A stretch of DNA of 16,987 bases from positions 1-16,987 of the forward strand of contig JAHEGF010000045.1 of the NCBI GenBank assembly GCA_024645155.1, written 5' to 3'. The notes beneath the pieces were generated by a model that saw only the letters and a list, made by a program, of their open reading frames with translations, was not told the origin of the DNA and did not search any database. The first letter of the stretch is position 1. Each line of letters opens with the position of its first letter. Of this stretch, positions 8,572 through 15,710 are shown piece after piece. The stretch comes from Phyllobacteriaceae bacterium. Lineage in GTDB: Bacteria; Pseudomonadota; Alphaproteobacteria; Rhizobiales; Rhizobiaceae. The position numbers and the translations under genes are program-made.

Positions 8572-9051
8572 TTACATGATTGGCTGTGCTGTCGAGCGCG
8601 TCAAAACGATGCGCGGCGCGACATCGAACCCGCTGGAGGCAAAGAAACGAAGCATGTCCTGATTGGACCACTCCACCTGGCTGGTCAGTTCACTCACACC
8701 TTTGTGGCGCAACACATTTTCGACGGCCTGCAACAGACGGTGGCCCGCGTTTTTTCCCTGATGTGCGGGATCGACACCAATGATATCCAGGGTAGCCCTT
8801 GCGCCGGGTTTTCCGAACTCTCCGTCCACCATTCTGGCAAAGGCGTAGCCTACAAGGTTTCCGGTGTCATGAAGACCGACATAGACAAAGTCCCGTGGGT
8901 CCTCGAGTGCAGCGGCAAGGCGCCTTTTAAAAAAATCGCGCCGGGATGTGCCGCTCAACGCCTTGTCAATTGCAACCACTGCATCAAGGTCGTCGGCGCA
9001 AAGCGGTGCAATCGCTCCGTCAGTACTGATTGCATTCTTGTTTTTCGTCAT
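8572..9051 (-). CDS. GNAT family N-acetyltransferase (second of three)
   Basis: This is a GNAT protein of 159 residues. DIIGVDP (89-95) is followed by Q98-G-K-N101-A-G103, a variant of the acetyl-CoA loop in which the usual first glycine is asparagine. GEFG (77-80) and the C-terminal FFASSGFDVAPRIVL stretch align by eye with the adjacent acetyltransferase (YLDETGFVPAQRVVL), so the two look like tandem duplicates. The open frame reaches 9129 inside the hemerythrin gene. Two consecutive ATGs at 9054 and 9051 follow GGGAGA (9062-9057), and the second has the better 5-base spacing. The gene starts 16 bases after the hemerythrin stop and is followed by the next GNAT gene after 29 bases, so the three are probably one transcript. 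The acetyl acceptor is unknown. Confidence 0.82.
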   Translation of the reverse strand: MTKNKNAISTDGAIAPLCADDLDAVVAIDKALSGTSRRDFFKRRLAAALEDPRDFVYVGLHDTGNLVGYAFARMVDGEFGKPGARATLDIIGVDPAHQGKNAGHRLLQAVENVLRHKGVSELTSQVEWSNQDMLRFFASSGFDVAPRIVLTRSTAQPIM

Positions 9052-9067
9052 CATGTTCTCCCGGCGG

Positions 9068-9568
9068 CTAATGCGTACTTCCATAATTTTCGGACAACTT
9101 GAAATCCGTTTCTGAATCGAGGATTTCATCGAGAAGCGGTAGCAGGGCCATTTCCTCCTTCTGGATATGAGACAGCATACGTTCGATCAGTTCTGCTGCA
9201 ATTTCCTTGAACTGCTGCCAGCTGTCATCGGTGAAATTCTCTATCAAAGCTGCCTTGGCCAGGTCGGATACCTGAACACCGAGTGGCAATATTGCTTTGT
9301 GCTCGTCGCGCAGATGGTTACCGATGTCCTCATCGCCTAATTCAGCGAGGCGGGTAAAAAGTTCGCTTTCCTCGAAAGCGAAATGGTCGCGCACTTCTTT
9401 TTGGATCGAAGTCGCCGCTTTTTCCAGTGTACTCCTTACCGTACTGTCATTGATGTCAGGCAGTTTGCGTTTCGCGGCCGCAATCATCGCCTCCAGGTTC
9501 TCGATCATGACCAGCGTTTCATGGTGATCTTCGTGCAGCAGTTGCGCTGTGCGTCGCGTAAATTCCAT
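9068..9568 (-). CDS. hemerythrin HHE domain protein
   Basis: This 166-residue, mainly helical protein has the spacing of hemerythrin iron ligands: H12 and H16 in LHEDHHE, H62 and E66 in HFAFEE, H90 in RDEH, and H134 with E138 or E139 in HIQKEE. Such proteins bind a di-iron site that can carry O2, NO or serve in iron or redox sensing. It is first in a minus-strand set with two GNAT genes and is divergent from the dehydrogenase at 9661. AAGGAA precedes the ATG by 7 bases. Beside an extremely O2-sensitive benzoyl-CoA reductase, an O2- or NO-scavenging or sensing role is plausible, but this is inference from position. No signal peptide is seen, so it should be cytoplasmic. Confidence 0.85.
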   Translation of the reverse strand: MEFTRRTAQLLHEDHHETLVMIENLEAMIAAAKRKLPDINDSTVRSTLEKAATSIQKEVRDHFAFEESELFTRLAELGDEDIGNHLRDEHKAILPLGVQVSDLAKAALIENFTDDSWQQFKEIAAELIERMLSHIQKEEMALLPLLDEILDSETDFKLSENYGSTH

Positions 9569-9596
9569 GATCGCGTTCCTTGTCGGCGAAGCCGTA

Positions 9597-9626
9597 TTGT
9601 CTAAATCACTATTTAGGTACTATAAT
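9597..9626 (+). promoter_or_regulatory. putative promoter of the short-chain dehydrogenase gene
   Basis: TTGTCT (9597-9602) and a consensus TATAAT (9621-9626) are separated by 18 bases and point toward the dehydrogenase start at 9661. The site lies in the 92-base divergent region between that gene and hemerythrin. A promoter for hemerythrin on the other strand must overlap it but I could not assign one. Confidence 0.5.
9601..9616. promoter_or_regulatory. operator-like inverted repeat inside the promoter
   Basis: CTAAAT (9601-9606) and ATTTAG (9611-9616) are perfect inverted arms around CACT. The dyad falls between the putative -35 and -10 boxes, where a bound protein would block transcription. 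A second palindrome, AATACGTATT (9624-9633), overlaps the -10 box. CTATTTAGG (9609-9617) resembles CTATTTTAGG upstream of hcrC (15767-15776). Confidence 0.45.
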
Positions 9627-9660
9627 ACGTATTTATGAAAACAACAAGAGGGCTGCGGCT

Positions 9661-10368
9661 GTGAAATTGAGTTTGAATAGGCAAACCGCGATCGTTACAG
9701 GCGGAGCACGGGGAATTGGCCTTGCGATTGCGACAGCGTTGAAAAATGCCGGCGCGGTGGTGCATGTCATCGACATGTCCGCCCCGGAAAACGGTGGTGA
9801 TGAGGGATTTAATTACCACGCTGCCAACATTACTGATCCTGCTGCTATCTCGGCTGCACTCGAGAAAATAGAAAGACCGGTTTCGATACTGGTCAACAAT
9901 GCCGGCATTACACGGGACAGGACGTTGAAAAAGATGAGCGATGAAGACTGGTCCCAGGTGATCGGCGTCAACCTGACCGGTACCTTCTATATGATGCGGG
10001 CGGTGGCCCCGCTGATGGAAGGAAGCGGAAGCATCGTCAATGTAACGTCGATAAACGGCTTGCGCGGGAAGGTTGGGCAGGCAAATTATTCGGCCTCCAA
10101 GGCTGGCCTGATCGGCCTGACAAAAGCTGCTGCGCGCGAACTTGGCCGCAAGGGCATCACGGTCAACGCTGTGGCGCCCGGCATGGTGATGACCGATATG
10201 GCACGTGGGTTGCCGCAGGAGATTCGCAATCGTGCGCTTGATGAGGCGGCGCTCAATGAACTTGCCGAACCCGAGGATATTGCTGCGGCTGTTGTATTCT
10301 TGGCATCTGCAGCGGGGCGAAAGATAACCGGGCAAGTCCTTCAGGTGGACGCCGGTCAGTATATCTAG
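9661..10368 (+). CDS. short-chain dehydrogenase/reductase, NAD-type, FabG-like
   Basis: This 235-residue classical short-chain dehydrogenase has the cofactor motif TGGARGIG (13-20), D38 after the second strand (pointing to NAD rather than NADP), NNAG (79-82), N104, and catalytic S130, Y143 and K147 (YSASK). APGMVMTDMA follows where substrate-loop residues are expected. The open frame extends to 9580 across the promoter. I chose the GTG at 9661 because it follows TATAAT and GAGGG (9648-9652) and gives a normal N terminus. FabG, PhaB and 3-hydroxyacyl-CoA dehydrogenases cannot be separated by these motifs. In this cluster a 3-hydroxyacyl-CoA substrate such as 3-hydroxypimelyl-CoA, the product of Oah, is attractive but unproven. 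R. palustris BadH is also of this family, but its substrate does not arise in a Thauera-type route. Confidence 0.85.
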   Translation: MKLSLNRQTAIVTGGARGIGLAIATALKNAGAVVHVIDMSAPENGGDEGFNYHAANITDPAAISAALEKIERPVSILVNNAGITRDRTLKKMSDEDWSQVIGVNLTGTFYMMRAVAPLMEGSGSIVNVTSINGLRGKVGQANYSASKAGLIGLTKAAARELGRKGITVNAVAPGMVMTDMARGLPQEIRNRALDEAALNELAEPEDIAAAVVFLASAAGRKITGQVLQVDAGQYI

Positions 10369-10382
10369 GAAATACGGTTTCC
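10368..10382. terminator. weak hairpin between convergent genes
   Basis: GGAAA (10368-10372) and TTTCC (10378-10382) form a short stem with a 5-base loop in the 16-base gap between two convergent genes. The stem is weak and has no T-run. It may act as a modest bidirectional terminator. Confidence 0.25.
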
Positions 10383-10384
10383 CA

Positions 10385-11656
10385 TCAGATCGCCGGTTTG
10401 CGGAGTTTGGCAACTATCAGAAATACGAATATGGCAAATGCCAGCGCGCCGGCAGTGCCGAGTGTTGCGCCGCCTCGTATCAGATTTGACGACCCGGCGA
10501 TTATTCCAGCCGAGCAAACAAGTACAGCCCCACAATGGCATACGGCATGGATCTTCAATGGCAGATTTGCCGTCAGTTCGGAGAGCATGGCCGGCTTACC
10601 ACCCTTTCCCGTCGCATGCATCGACGCCAGGAATGGTAAAATGCGCTGAAGCACGCCGGTGAGGAAAGTCAGCAACCAGCCCGCGATGAGCAGGAAACCA
10701 AACAATACGGATCCATTGGGAACGGCAAAGCCAAATGTCAGCGCCAATCCCAGCAGCAGGCAAATCACCAGCATTGCCCACGATGCTTTGATCATGACAA
10801 AGGATAGGCCGAGGCGCTTGCGCATGCCGCTTGAAAGCGCCCTGTACATGAGCCACAGATAGGCGGTCGTGGCTGCGAGTGCAAAGCAAACGGATAGCAC
10901 TAGCAGCGTTGAATTGCCGCCAATGGCGCCGTATCCACCTAAAACCACTGCTGTTGAAGCGAGCCAGAACTGCGCCCACGCGATATTTGGTGGAAACGTG
11001 CGTGAAAGTGCAAACATTGGTATCAGGACGTGGCTGAACCCGAACGCCAACATGCCCATGAAACCGAATGCGGCGAGCACCATATGCGCCAGTGCGGTGG
11101 CGGAATGATCAGCAAGAAAACCGGAATCGAAATCTGCGATCAGTGCAAGTGCCAGAACAACAAAGACAAGCAACGACGCCAGAGCACCCCAGCCGTGAGC
11201 CGCAACCACCGCCATTGCGTTTTTGATACGTAGATTGAAACCTATGACCATGGCAAACAGGAGGAGACTGGCGGTAACAAGAACGGCTCCCCCGTGCATC
11301 AATGGTGTCGAGGCCGTTTCCATTCCATGAACAAGAACAAGGGTACCCGGTACCAAAAGCCAGAAACAGGCGCGTGCGGGCCAGATTCGTGCCAGCGGCC
11401 GCTGCGTTGCGACCGGAAGGAGCTGGAATGCTGCGCCCATTGCGGTCATTACAAATACGCCGAGCGTCAGCAGATGTATCGCGGCAAGCATAATGCCCGG
11501 ACCGCCGGTAAACGCTGCGGCTTCGCTACCGGCGAGAACGAAATGCAGCCATGCCAAAATATGAAACAATGCAGCCGCTGCAAAGTAACGGAACGGAATC
11601 GAGGCCGGAAGGAGCCGGCTTTTTGCACCGCCGAGGAAAGTAGCCGCCAGTGCCAT
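10385..11656 (-). CDS. 12-helix membrane protein, possibly NnrS- or heme-copper-oxidase-I-like
   Basis: This 423-residue protein consists almost entirely of hydrophobic segments. I count about 12 membrane helices and short polar loops. Histidines lie within or at the edges of several helices (H32, H38, H61, H110, H154, H191, H209), including AIHLLTLGVFVMTAMG and LAHMVLAAFGFMGMLAFGFSH. This pattern suggests heme or metal binding and recalls NnrS or a diverged oxidase subunit I, but I cannot assign a Pfam family with certainty. The ATG shares one base with the stop of the DUF2249 gene (TAATG), so it is the last gene of the hcr operon. In denitrifiers NnrS and DUF2249 proteins are linked to nitric oxide, which fits but does not prove the role. 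Confidence 0.7.
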   Translation of the reverse strand: MALAATFLGGAKSRLLPASIPFRYFAAAALFHILAWLHFVLAGSEAAAFTGGPGIMLAAIHLLTLGVFVMTAMGAAFQLLPVATQRPLARIWPARACFWLLVPGTLVLVHGMETASTPLMHGGAVLVTASLLLFAMVIGFNLRIKNAMAVVAAHGWGALASLLVFVVLALALIADFDSGFLADHSATALAHMVLAAFGFMGMLAFGFSHVLIPMFALSRTFPPNIAWAQFWLASTAVVLGGYGAIGGNSTLLVLSVCFALAATTAYLWLMYRALSSGMRKRLGLSFVMIKASWAMLVICLLLGLALTFGFAVPNGSVLFGFLLIAGWLLTFLTGVLQRILPFLASMHATGKGGKPAMLSELTANLPLKIHAVCHCGAVLVCSAGIIAGSSNLIRGGATLGTAGALAFAIFVFLIVAKLRKPAI

Positions 11657-11907
11657 TACATTCTCGTCAGTAAAAGTCGGACTTCGTCAGCGTTATCGGT
11701 AACGACTTCATGAGCCCAGCCGCGTTCAGCAAGTTCCGGATAAAGAAACACCGGTTCCCGGTCTAGGTGGACAATCACGTGGTCGTCAATGTCCGGCTGT
11801 TCGATGAGCGAGAGAATGCCGACCATCGGATCAGGTGGCGCGAGATCGCGCACGTCGATATGGATGCCTTCCATATCGCGCCATACTGTTCCAGGTGCAC
11901 TATCCAC
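11656..11907 (-). CDS. DUF2249 domain protein
   Basis: This is a small protein of 83 residues with the DUF2249 signature IDVRDLAPPDPMVGILSLIE followed by VHLDREPVFLYPELAERGW. DUF2249 domains have a SirA/TusA-like fold, are frequent in denitrifiers and often accompany hemerythrin domains. Their biochemical role is not settled. The start is uncertain. A GTG at 11907 has GGAAAG 5 bases upstream and overlaps the hcrB stop by 8 bases, whereas the ATG at 11874 gives 72 residues with a weak site. The open frame back to 11949 is mostly hcrB sequence in another frame. Overlap on both sides shows it is translated with hcrB and the membrane protein gene. The TusA cysteine is absent: no cysteine remains with this start. 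Confidence 0.75.
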   Translation of the reverse strand: MDSAPGTVWRDMEGIHIDVRDLAPPDPMVGILSLIEQPDIDDHVIVHLDREPVFLYPELAERGWAHEVVTDNADEVRLLLTRM

Positions 11908-12898
11908 TTGAACTTTCCAGTAACAATTTTCTTGCAAGCCGTTGTGCAACCGCTGCTGCCGTCAGCCTGCGATAGTGGGCTGCAGCGGTGGTGGTGCGCT
12001 GCGGAGAGACCTGTTTCTGGATCAGTTTGGACAGGTCGGCAAGGTAGTTATCCAAACCGTCGCCAGCGTTAAAAGGGCTTACATTCTTCAATAGGAACGG
12101 TGCCGAGTTGGTGCCGGTTACGGCAATTTGCAATTCGGCTTCGCCGGTATTCGATCTGCGGCACGAGACCGCAACGCCAGCCAACGGATAATCAATCGCG
12201 CCGCGCATCCGCACCTTTTCGTATGCGGATACCACCGGAGCCATCGGGTTAAACGCCGGCAGATGAACGGCGATGATGATTTCATCGGGTGCAAGCCGCA
12301 GGTAGTCGGAACCGTCTTCATTGTAGAGCTCGGCAATGGCCACGCGTCTTGTGCCGCCGGGACCGGCAATCTGGATGTTGGTGCCATGAACTATCAGAGC
12401 CGGCGCCAGATCGCCGCTGAAGGCTGCTCGGCATCTCCTGCCGGTTGGCGCGACATGGCAAATATCACCCTTGAACTTCAGGCAGAAACCATTGGATTTC
12501 CGCCACCAGTGGCTTTGGTTGTAATAGATGCAACGAGTATCCTGGCACAGGTTTCCGCCGATGGTTGCAGCGGCGCGGTGACCGGGGCCTGCGACACCGT
12601 CACTGGCCTGGGCAATTGCGGGATAATCCGCGCGTATGCGCATATCATTGCAGATTTCGCGCAAGGTGACGCCGGCTCCGATTCGTAGGCCATCTTTGCC
12701 GAATTCCATTTCATGCAGTTCGGCTATCGCGGAAATGTCGATCAGGTTTTTACTCTCGACCAGCCCCCGGCGCATGTTTGCGATCAGGTCGGTACCGCCG
12801 GCAATGAGCCGGCCTTCAGGCAAAGCGTTCAAAGCCTTGACGGCTTGTCCAACGGTTTGCGGCCGGGAAAGTTCAAACGGAGGCATTGGCTCGCTCAT
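11900..12898 (-). CDS. hcrB: 4-hydroxybenzoyl-CoA reductase, FAD and [4Fe-4S] subunit
   Basis: This 332-residue medium subunit belongs to the xanthine-oxidase family. LIAGGTDLIANMRRG (31-45) and TIGGNLCQDTR (112-122) are the two FAD-binding motifs. After the second comes an insertion with cysteines C123, C139, C147 and C156. Thauera HcrB has the same insertion and spacing (C122, C138, C146, C155 from memory), where it holds an additional [4Fe-4S] cluster. That cluster lets this enzyme work as a low-potential reductase instead of a hydroxylase. The insertion separates it from CO dehydrogenase and xanthine dehydrogenase medium subunits. The start overlaps the hcrA stop as ATGA, and its 3' end overlaps the DUF2249 gene. 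R. palustris homologues are called Hba. Confidence 0.93.
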   Translation of the reverse strand: MSEPMPPFELSRPQTVGQAVKALNALPEGRLIAGGTDLIANMRRGLVESKNLIDISAIAELHEMEFGKDGLRIGAGVTLREICNDMRIRADYPAIAQASDGVAGPGHRAAATIGGNLCQDTRCIYYNQSHWWRKSNGFCLKFKGDICHVAPTGRRCRAAFSGDLAPALIVHGTNIQIAGPGGTRRVAIAELYNEDGSDYLRLAPDEIIIAVHLPAFNPMAPVVSAYEKVRMRGAIDYPLAGVAVSCRRSNTGEAELQIAVTGTNSAPFLLKNVSPFNAGDGLDNYLADLSKLIQKQVSPQRTTTAAAHYRRLTAAAVAQRLARKLLLESSSG

Positions 12899-15246
12899 GA
12901 CACTTCCTCGGAATTGCGGGCTGTGATTTTATCCTTGCGGCGCCTGGCAACTAGAGCCTCCATCAGCCGGTCGGGCCTGACGGGCAGGGTATTCATGTCG
13001 ATTCCGATGGCGTCGGCAATTGCATTGACCAGCGCTGGCGGAAACCCCGACAGTGCTCCTTCTCCGGCTTCCTTTGCACCGAAAGGGCCAAGCGGGTCGA
13101 TGCTTTCGACGATCGTTACATCGATGTCCGGGGATTCCACTATGGTGGGCATCCTGTACTCAAGCAGGCTGCCATGCACGGGGAGGCCGTTTGCGTAGAC
13201 TGTTTCCTCGCTTATTGCCTGGCCCATTCCCATCCACACCGAGCCTTCGATTTGCCCCTCTACAGCAAGCGGATTTATTGCAAATCCGCAATCGAGTGCT
13301 GCCCAGACCTTTTCGACCGTTACCAGACAGGTGTCCGGGTCTATCGAAACCTCGACAACCTGTGCTGCGTAGCTGAACCCCATTGTCGAGCCAACCGCGC
13401 CGCCGCGATGTTTTCCGCCTTGTGCCTCCGGCGGACAGGTAAAGGTGCCCTTGACATTGATCGTTCCGTCGTCGGCAAGCGCGGCGATGGCAACATCGGC
13501 GAATGACATCATCGATTGCTCGCTGCCGCGCACTGAAAATGTTTCTGCTTCACAGATGATATCCTCGGGATTGGCATCCAGTTTTTTTGCTGCTGCCGCA
13601 ACCAGGATCTTACGCAGGTTTTTGGACGCTTCAATTGCCGCATTGCCGACCATGAAGGTTACCCGCGATGAATAGGAGCCATTATCCTTCGGGGTGACCG
13701 CGCTGTCGTTTGTGATCAGCCGGATGCGGGCAATGTCAACGTTGAGGATTTCTGCAGCGGCGAGAGCGACCATCGTTGTCGATCCCTGGCCAATATCTGA
13801 AGCGCCAGTGAAAACCGTAATTCCCCCGTCGAAGTCGAGCTTCATCGAGACGACTGCATGCGGCTCTCCCGTCCAGTGAACCGGTTTTGCAGCCCCGCTG
13901 ACGTAGTGCGAACATGCCATGCCCAAGCCACGGCCGGGAGGCAGTTTTGCCTTGCGCTCTTTCCAACCACTCGCTTTTTCCACCGCATCAATGCACTCAC
14001 CCAGTCCACAACTATTGACCATCAAATCGTTCAGTGTACGCGAAGGAGCCGCCACCATATTCATGCGGCGGACCTGGAACGGATCAAGACCAAGTTCGCG
14101 CGCCATACGATCAATCATGCATTCAAAGGCATGACGGACATCGACTGTTCCGTGGCCGCGCATGGCTCCACAGGGAGGCAGATTGGCATAGACGCGATAT
14201 CCATCATATTTTATTGCAGCGATATCGTAGATCCCGTGAAGCAGGGCACCGGCGTAAAGGATTGTCACCAGCCCGTAACCGGCATAGGCGCCGCCGCGCT
14301 GAACCGTTTCGCATTCTACGGCGGCGATGCGGCCTTCATTCGTCATGCCGATTTTGAGTTTTACGGTTGTGTGCGGCCTTCCACGGTGGGTGATCAGCGT
14401 TTCTTCGCGTGTCAGCCGCATCATGACTTTGCCATTGGCAGCTCGGGCGAGAAGCGCAACAATCAGTTCGAAGTTCAAGGTTTCGGTGCGTGAGCCAAAA
14501 CCGCCGCCAACAAACGGTGTGACGACGCGAATGCGCGATGCATCCATGTTGAGGCATCGGGCAAGCATCAGGTGTACGTAAAATGGAACCTGGGTAACCG
14601 AATGCACCGTTAGGCGACTGCGTTCATCGTCATAGTAGGCCAGTGCCGCGTGCGGTTCCATCTGTGCATGGTTGACTTCGGCACAGTCAAACCGCTCCGA
14701 TAAAACGAAGGCCGCATTTGAAAATCCTGCTTGCAAGTCGCCAAACTCGTGATGAACTTCACGTTCCAGGTTCCCTGGTTTATCGTCATGCAGCAACACG
14801 GCATCAGGTGCGCGTGCCTCCTCGGCGGTGTAATATGCTTGTAATTCTTCGATTTCGAGCTCGATCAGCTCAAGTGCCAGTTCGGCGGTTGCGGCATCGA
14901 TTGCGGCGACGGCTGCTACCGCTTCGCCGCGATAGCGAACCTTGTCACGGGCGAGGGGATATTCGTTCATGGCAATCGGAATGACGCCATAAGTGTGATC
15001 ACAATCGGCACCCGTTACAACGGCGCGCACGCCCTCAAGTGCCAATGCTTTCGAAACGTCGAGCCTGGATATCAAGCCATGACTGACCGGACTGCGCAGA
15101 ATTCGCCCGATCAGGGCATCTTCCGTTTCAAGATCAGCGGTATAGAGGGCCTTGCCCGTAACCTTCTCAATGCCGTCGACAAGCGGCACCGGTTTGCCTG
15201 CTATCGCATGCCGGGTGCCGGGCTCGCCTTTGGTGCGCTTGCTCAT
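12895..15246 (-). CDS. hcrA: 4-hydroxybenzoyl-CoA reductase, molybdopterin subunit
   Basis: This large catalytic subunit of 783 residues removes the phenolic hydroxyl of 4-hydroxybenzoyl-CoA to yield benzoyl-CoA at a molybdenum cofactor. Motifs of the family are visible: VDGIEKVTGKALYTAD near the N terminus, TPFVGGGFGSR in the first cofactor domain, PCGAMRGHG, ASDIGQGS, and near the C terminus FGAKEAGEG, whose E729 corresponds to the active-site glutamate. The frame is open to 15414 but the extra residues are hcrC in another frame. I selected the ATG at 15246 because it overlaps the hcrC stop (ATGA). It gives a length close to the Thauera subunit. Specificity over other xanthine-oxidase relatives is inferred from the HcrB insertion next door. 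Confidence 0.93.
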   Translation of the reverse strand: MSKRTKGEPGTRHAIAGKPVPLVDGIEKVTGKALYTADLETEDALIGRILRSPVSHGLISRLDVSKALALEGVRAVVTGADCDHTYGVIPIAMNEYPLARDKVRYRGEAVAAVAAIDAATAELALELIELEIEELQAYYTAEEARAPDAVLLHDDKPGNLEREVHHEFGDLQAGFSNAAFVLSERFDCAEVNHAQMEPHAALAYYDDERSRLTVHSVTQVPFYVHLMLARCLNMDASRIRVVTPFVGGGFGSRTETLNFELIVALLARAANGKVMMRLTREETLITHRGRPHTTVKLKIGMTNEGRIAAVECETVQRGGAYAGYGLVTILYAGALLHGIYDIAAIKYDGYRVYANLPPCGAMRGHGTVDVRHAFECMIDRMARELGLDPFQVRRMNMVAAPSRTLNDLMVNSCGLGECIDAVEKASGWKERKAKLPPGRGLGMACSHYVSGAAKPVHWTGEPHAVVSMKLDFDGGITVFTGASDIGQGSTTMVALAAAEILNVDIARIRLITNDSAVTPKDNGSYSSRVTFMVGNAAIEASKNLRKILVAAAAKKLDANPEDIICEAETFSVRGSEQSMMSFADVAIAALADDGTINVKGTFTCPPEAQGGKHRGGAVGSTMGFSYAAQVVEVSIDPDTCLVTVEKVWAALDCGFAINPLAVEGQIEGSVWMGMGQAISEETVYANGLPVHGSLLEYRMPTIVESPDIDVTIVESIDPLGPFGAKEAGEGALSGFPPALVNAIADAIGIDMNTLPVRPDRLMEALVARRRKDKITARNSEEVS

Positions 15247-15710
15247 GTTTTGGCTCCGGCAGCGGCCCGAACGGATTTGATTATCTTGACGTAACCGGTG
15301 CATCGGCAAAGATTGCCACCCAGGGCCGACCGTATCGCATCTTCGTTCGGTTCGGGGTTTTGGCGCAGCAACGCCTCTGCGGCCATGATCATTCCCGGTG
15401 TGCAAAAACCGCATTGTGTCCCAAGGTTTTCATGAAACGAACGCTGCAAAGCAGACAACCGTCCGTTTTTGGCTTGACCCTCTATCGTTTCTATCTTGTG
15501 CCCGTCACACGTCGCAGCCAGAGTGATGCATGATGGCCGCGCGACGCCATCGATCAGAACAGTGCAGGCTCCGCATTCCCCGCCATCACACCCCTTCTTG
15601 GTGCCGGTGAGTTTCTTAGCCTCGCGCAAGTAGTCGACGAGAAGGAGATTGTCGGCGACTGCATCCTCATGTTTTCTGCCGTTGATCTCCAGGCGGATCA
15701 GCCGCTTCAT
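15243..15710 (-). CDS. hcrC: 4-hydroxybenzoyl-CoA reductase, 2[2Fe-2S] subunit
   Basis: This small iron-sulfur subunit of 155 residues carries electrons between the flavin and molybdenum subunits. The plant-ferredoxin-type cluster is formed by C41, C46, C49 and C61 (KGCDGGECGACT). The second, helical-domain cluster is formed by C100, C103, C135 and C137 (TQCGFCTPG and GGNLCRCTGY). These motifs are complete. It is the first gene of the minus-strand operon. GAGG is found about 10 bases before the ATG. The order C-A-B differs from the A-B-C order of the first described Thauera genes. Upstream is a repeat-rich region that is likely to control the operon. Confidence 0.93.
   Translation of the reverse strand: MKRLIRLEINGRKHEDAVADNLLLVDYLREAKKLTGTKKGCDGGECGACTVLIDGVARPSCITLAATCDGHKIETIEGQAKNGRLSALQRSFHENLGTQCGFCTPGMIMAAEALLRQNPEPNEDAIRSALGGNLCRCTGYVKIIKSVRAAAGAKT

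Noticed and set aside
9613..10413. Minus-strand open frame of 266 codons opposite the short-chain dehydrogenase
   Set aside because: The plus strand has complete dehydrogenase motifs and a promoter. The opposite frame has no recognisable domain.
13858..14493. Plus-strand open frame of 211 codons inside hcrA
   Set aside because: It is antisense to a continuous molybdopterin subunit and has no independent features.
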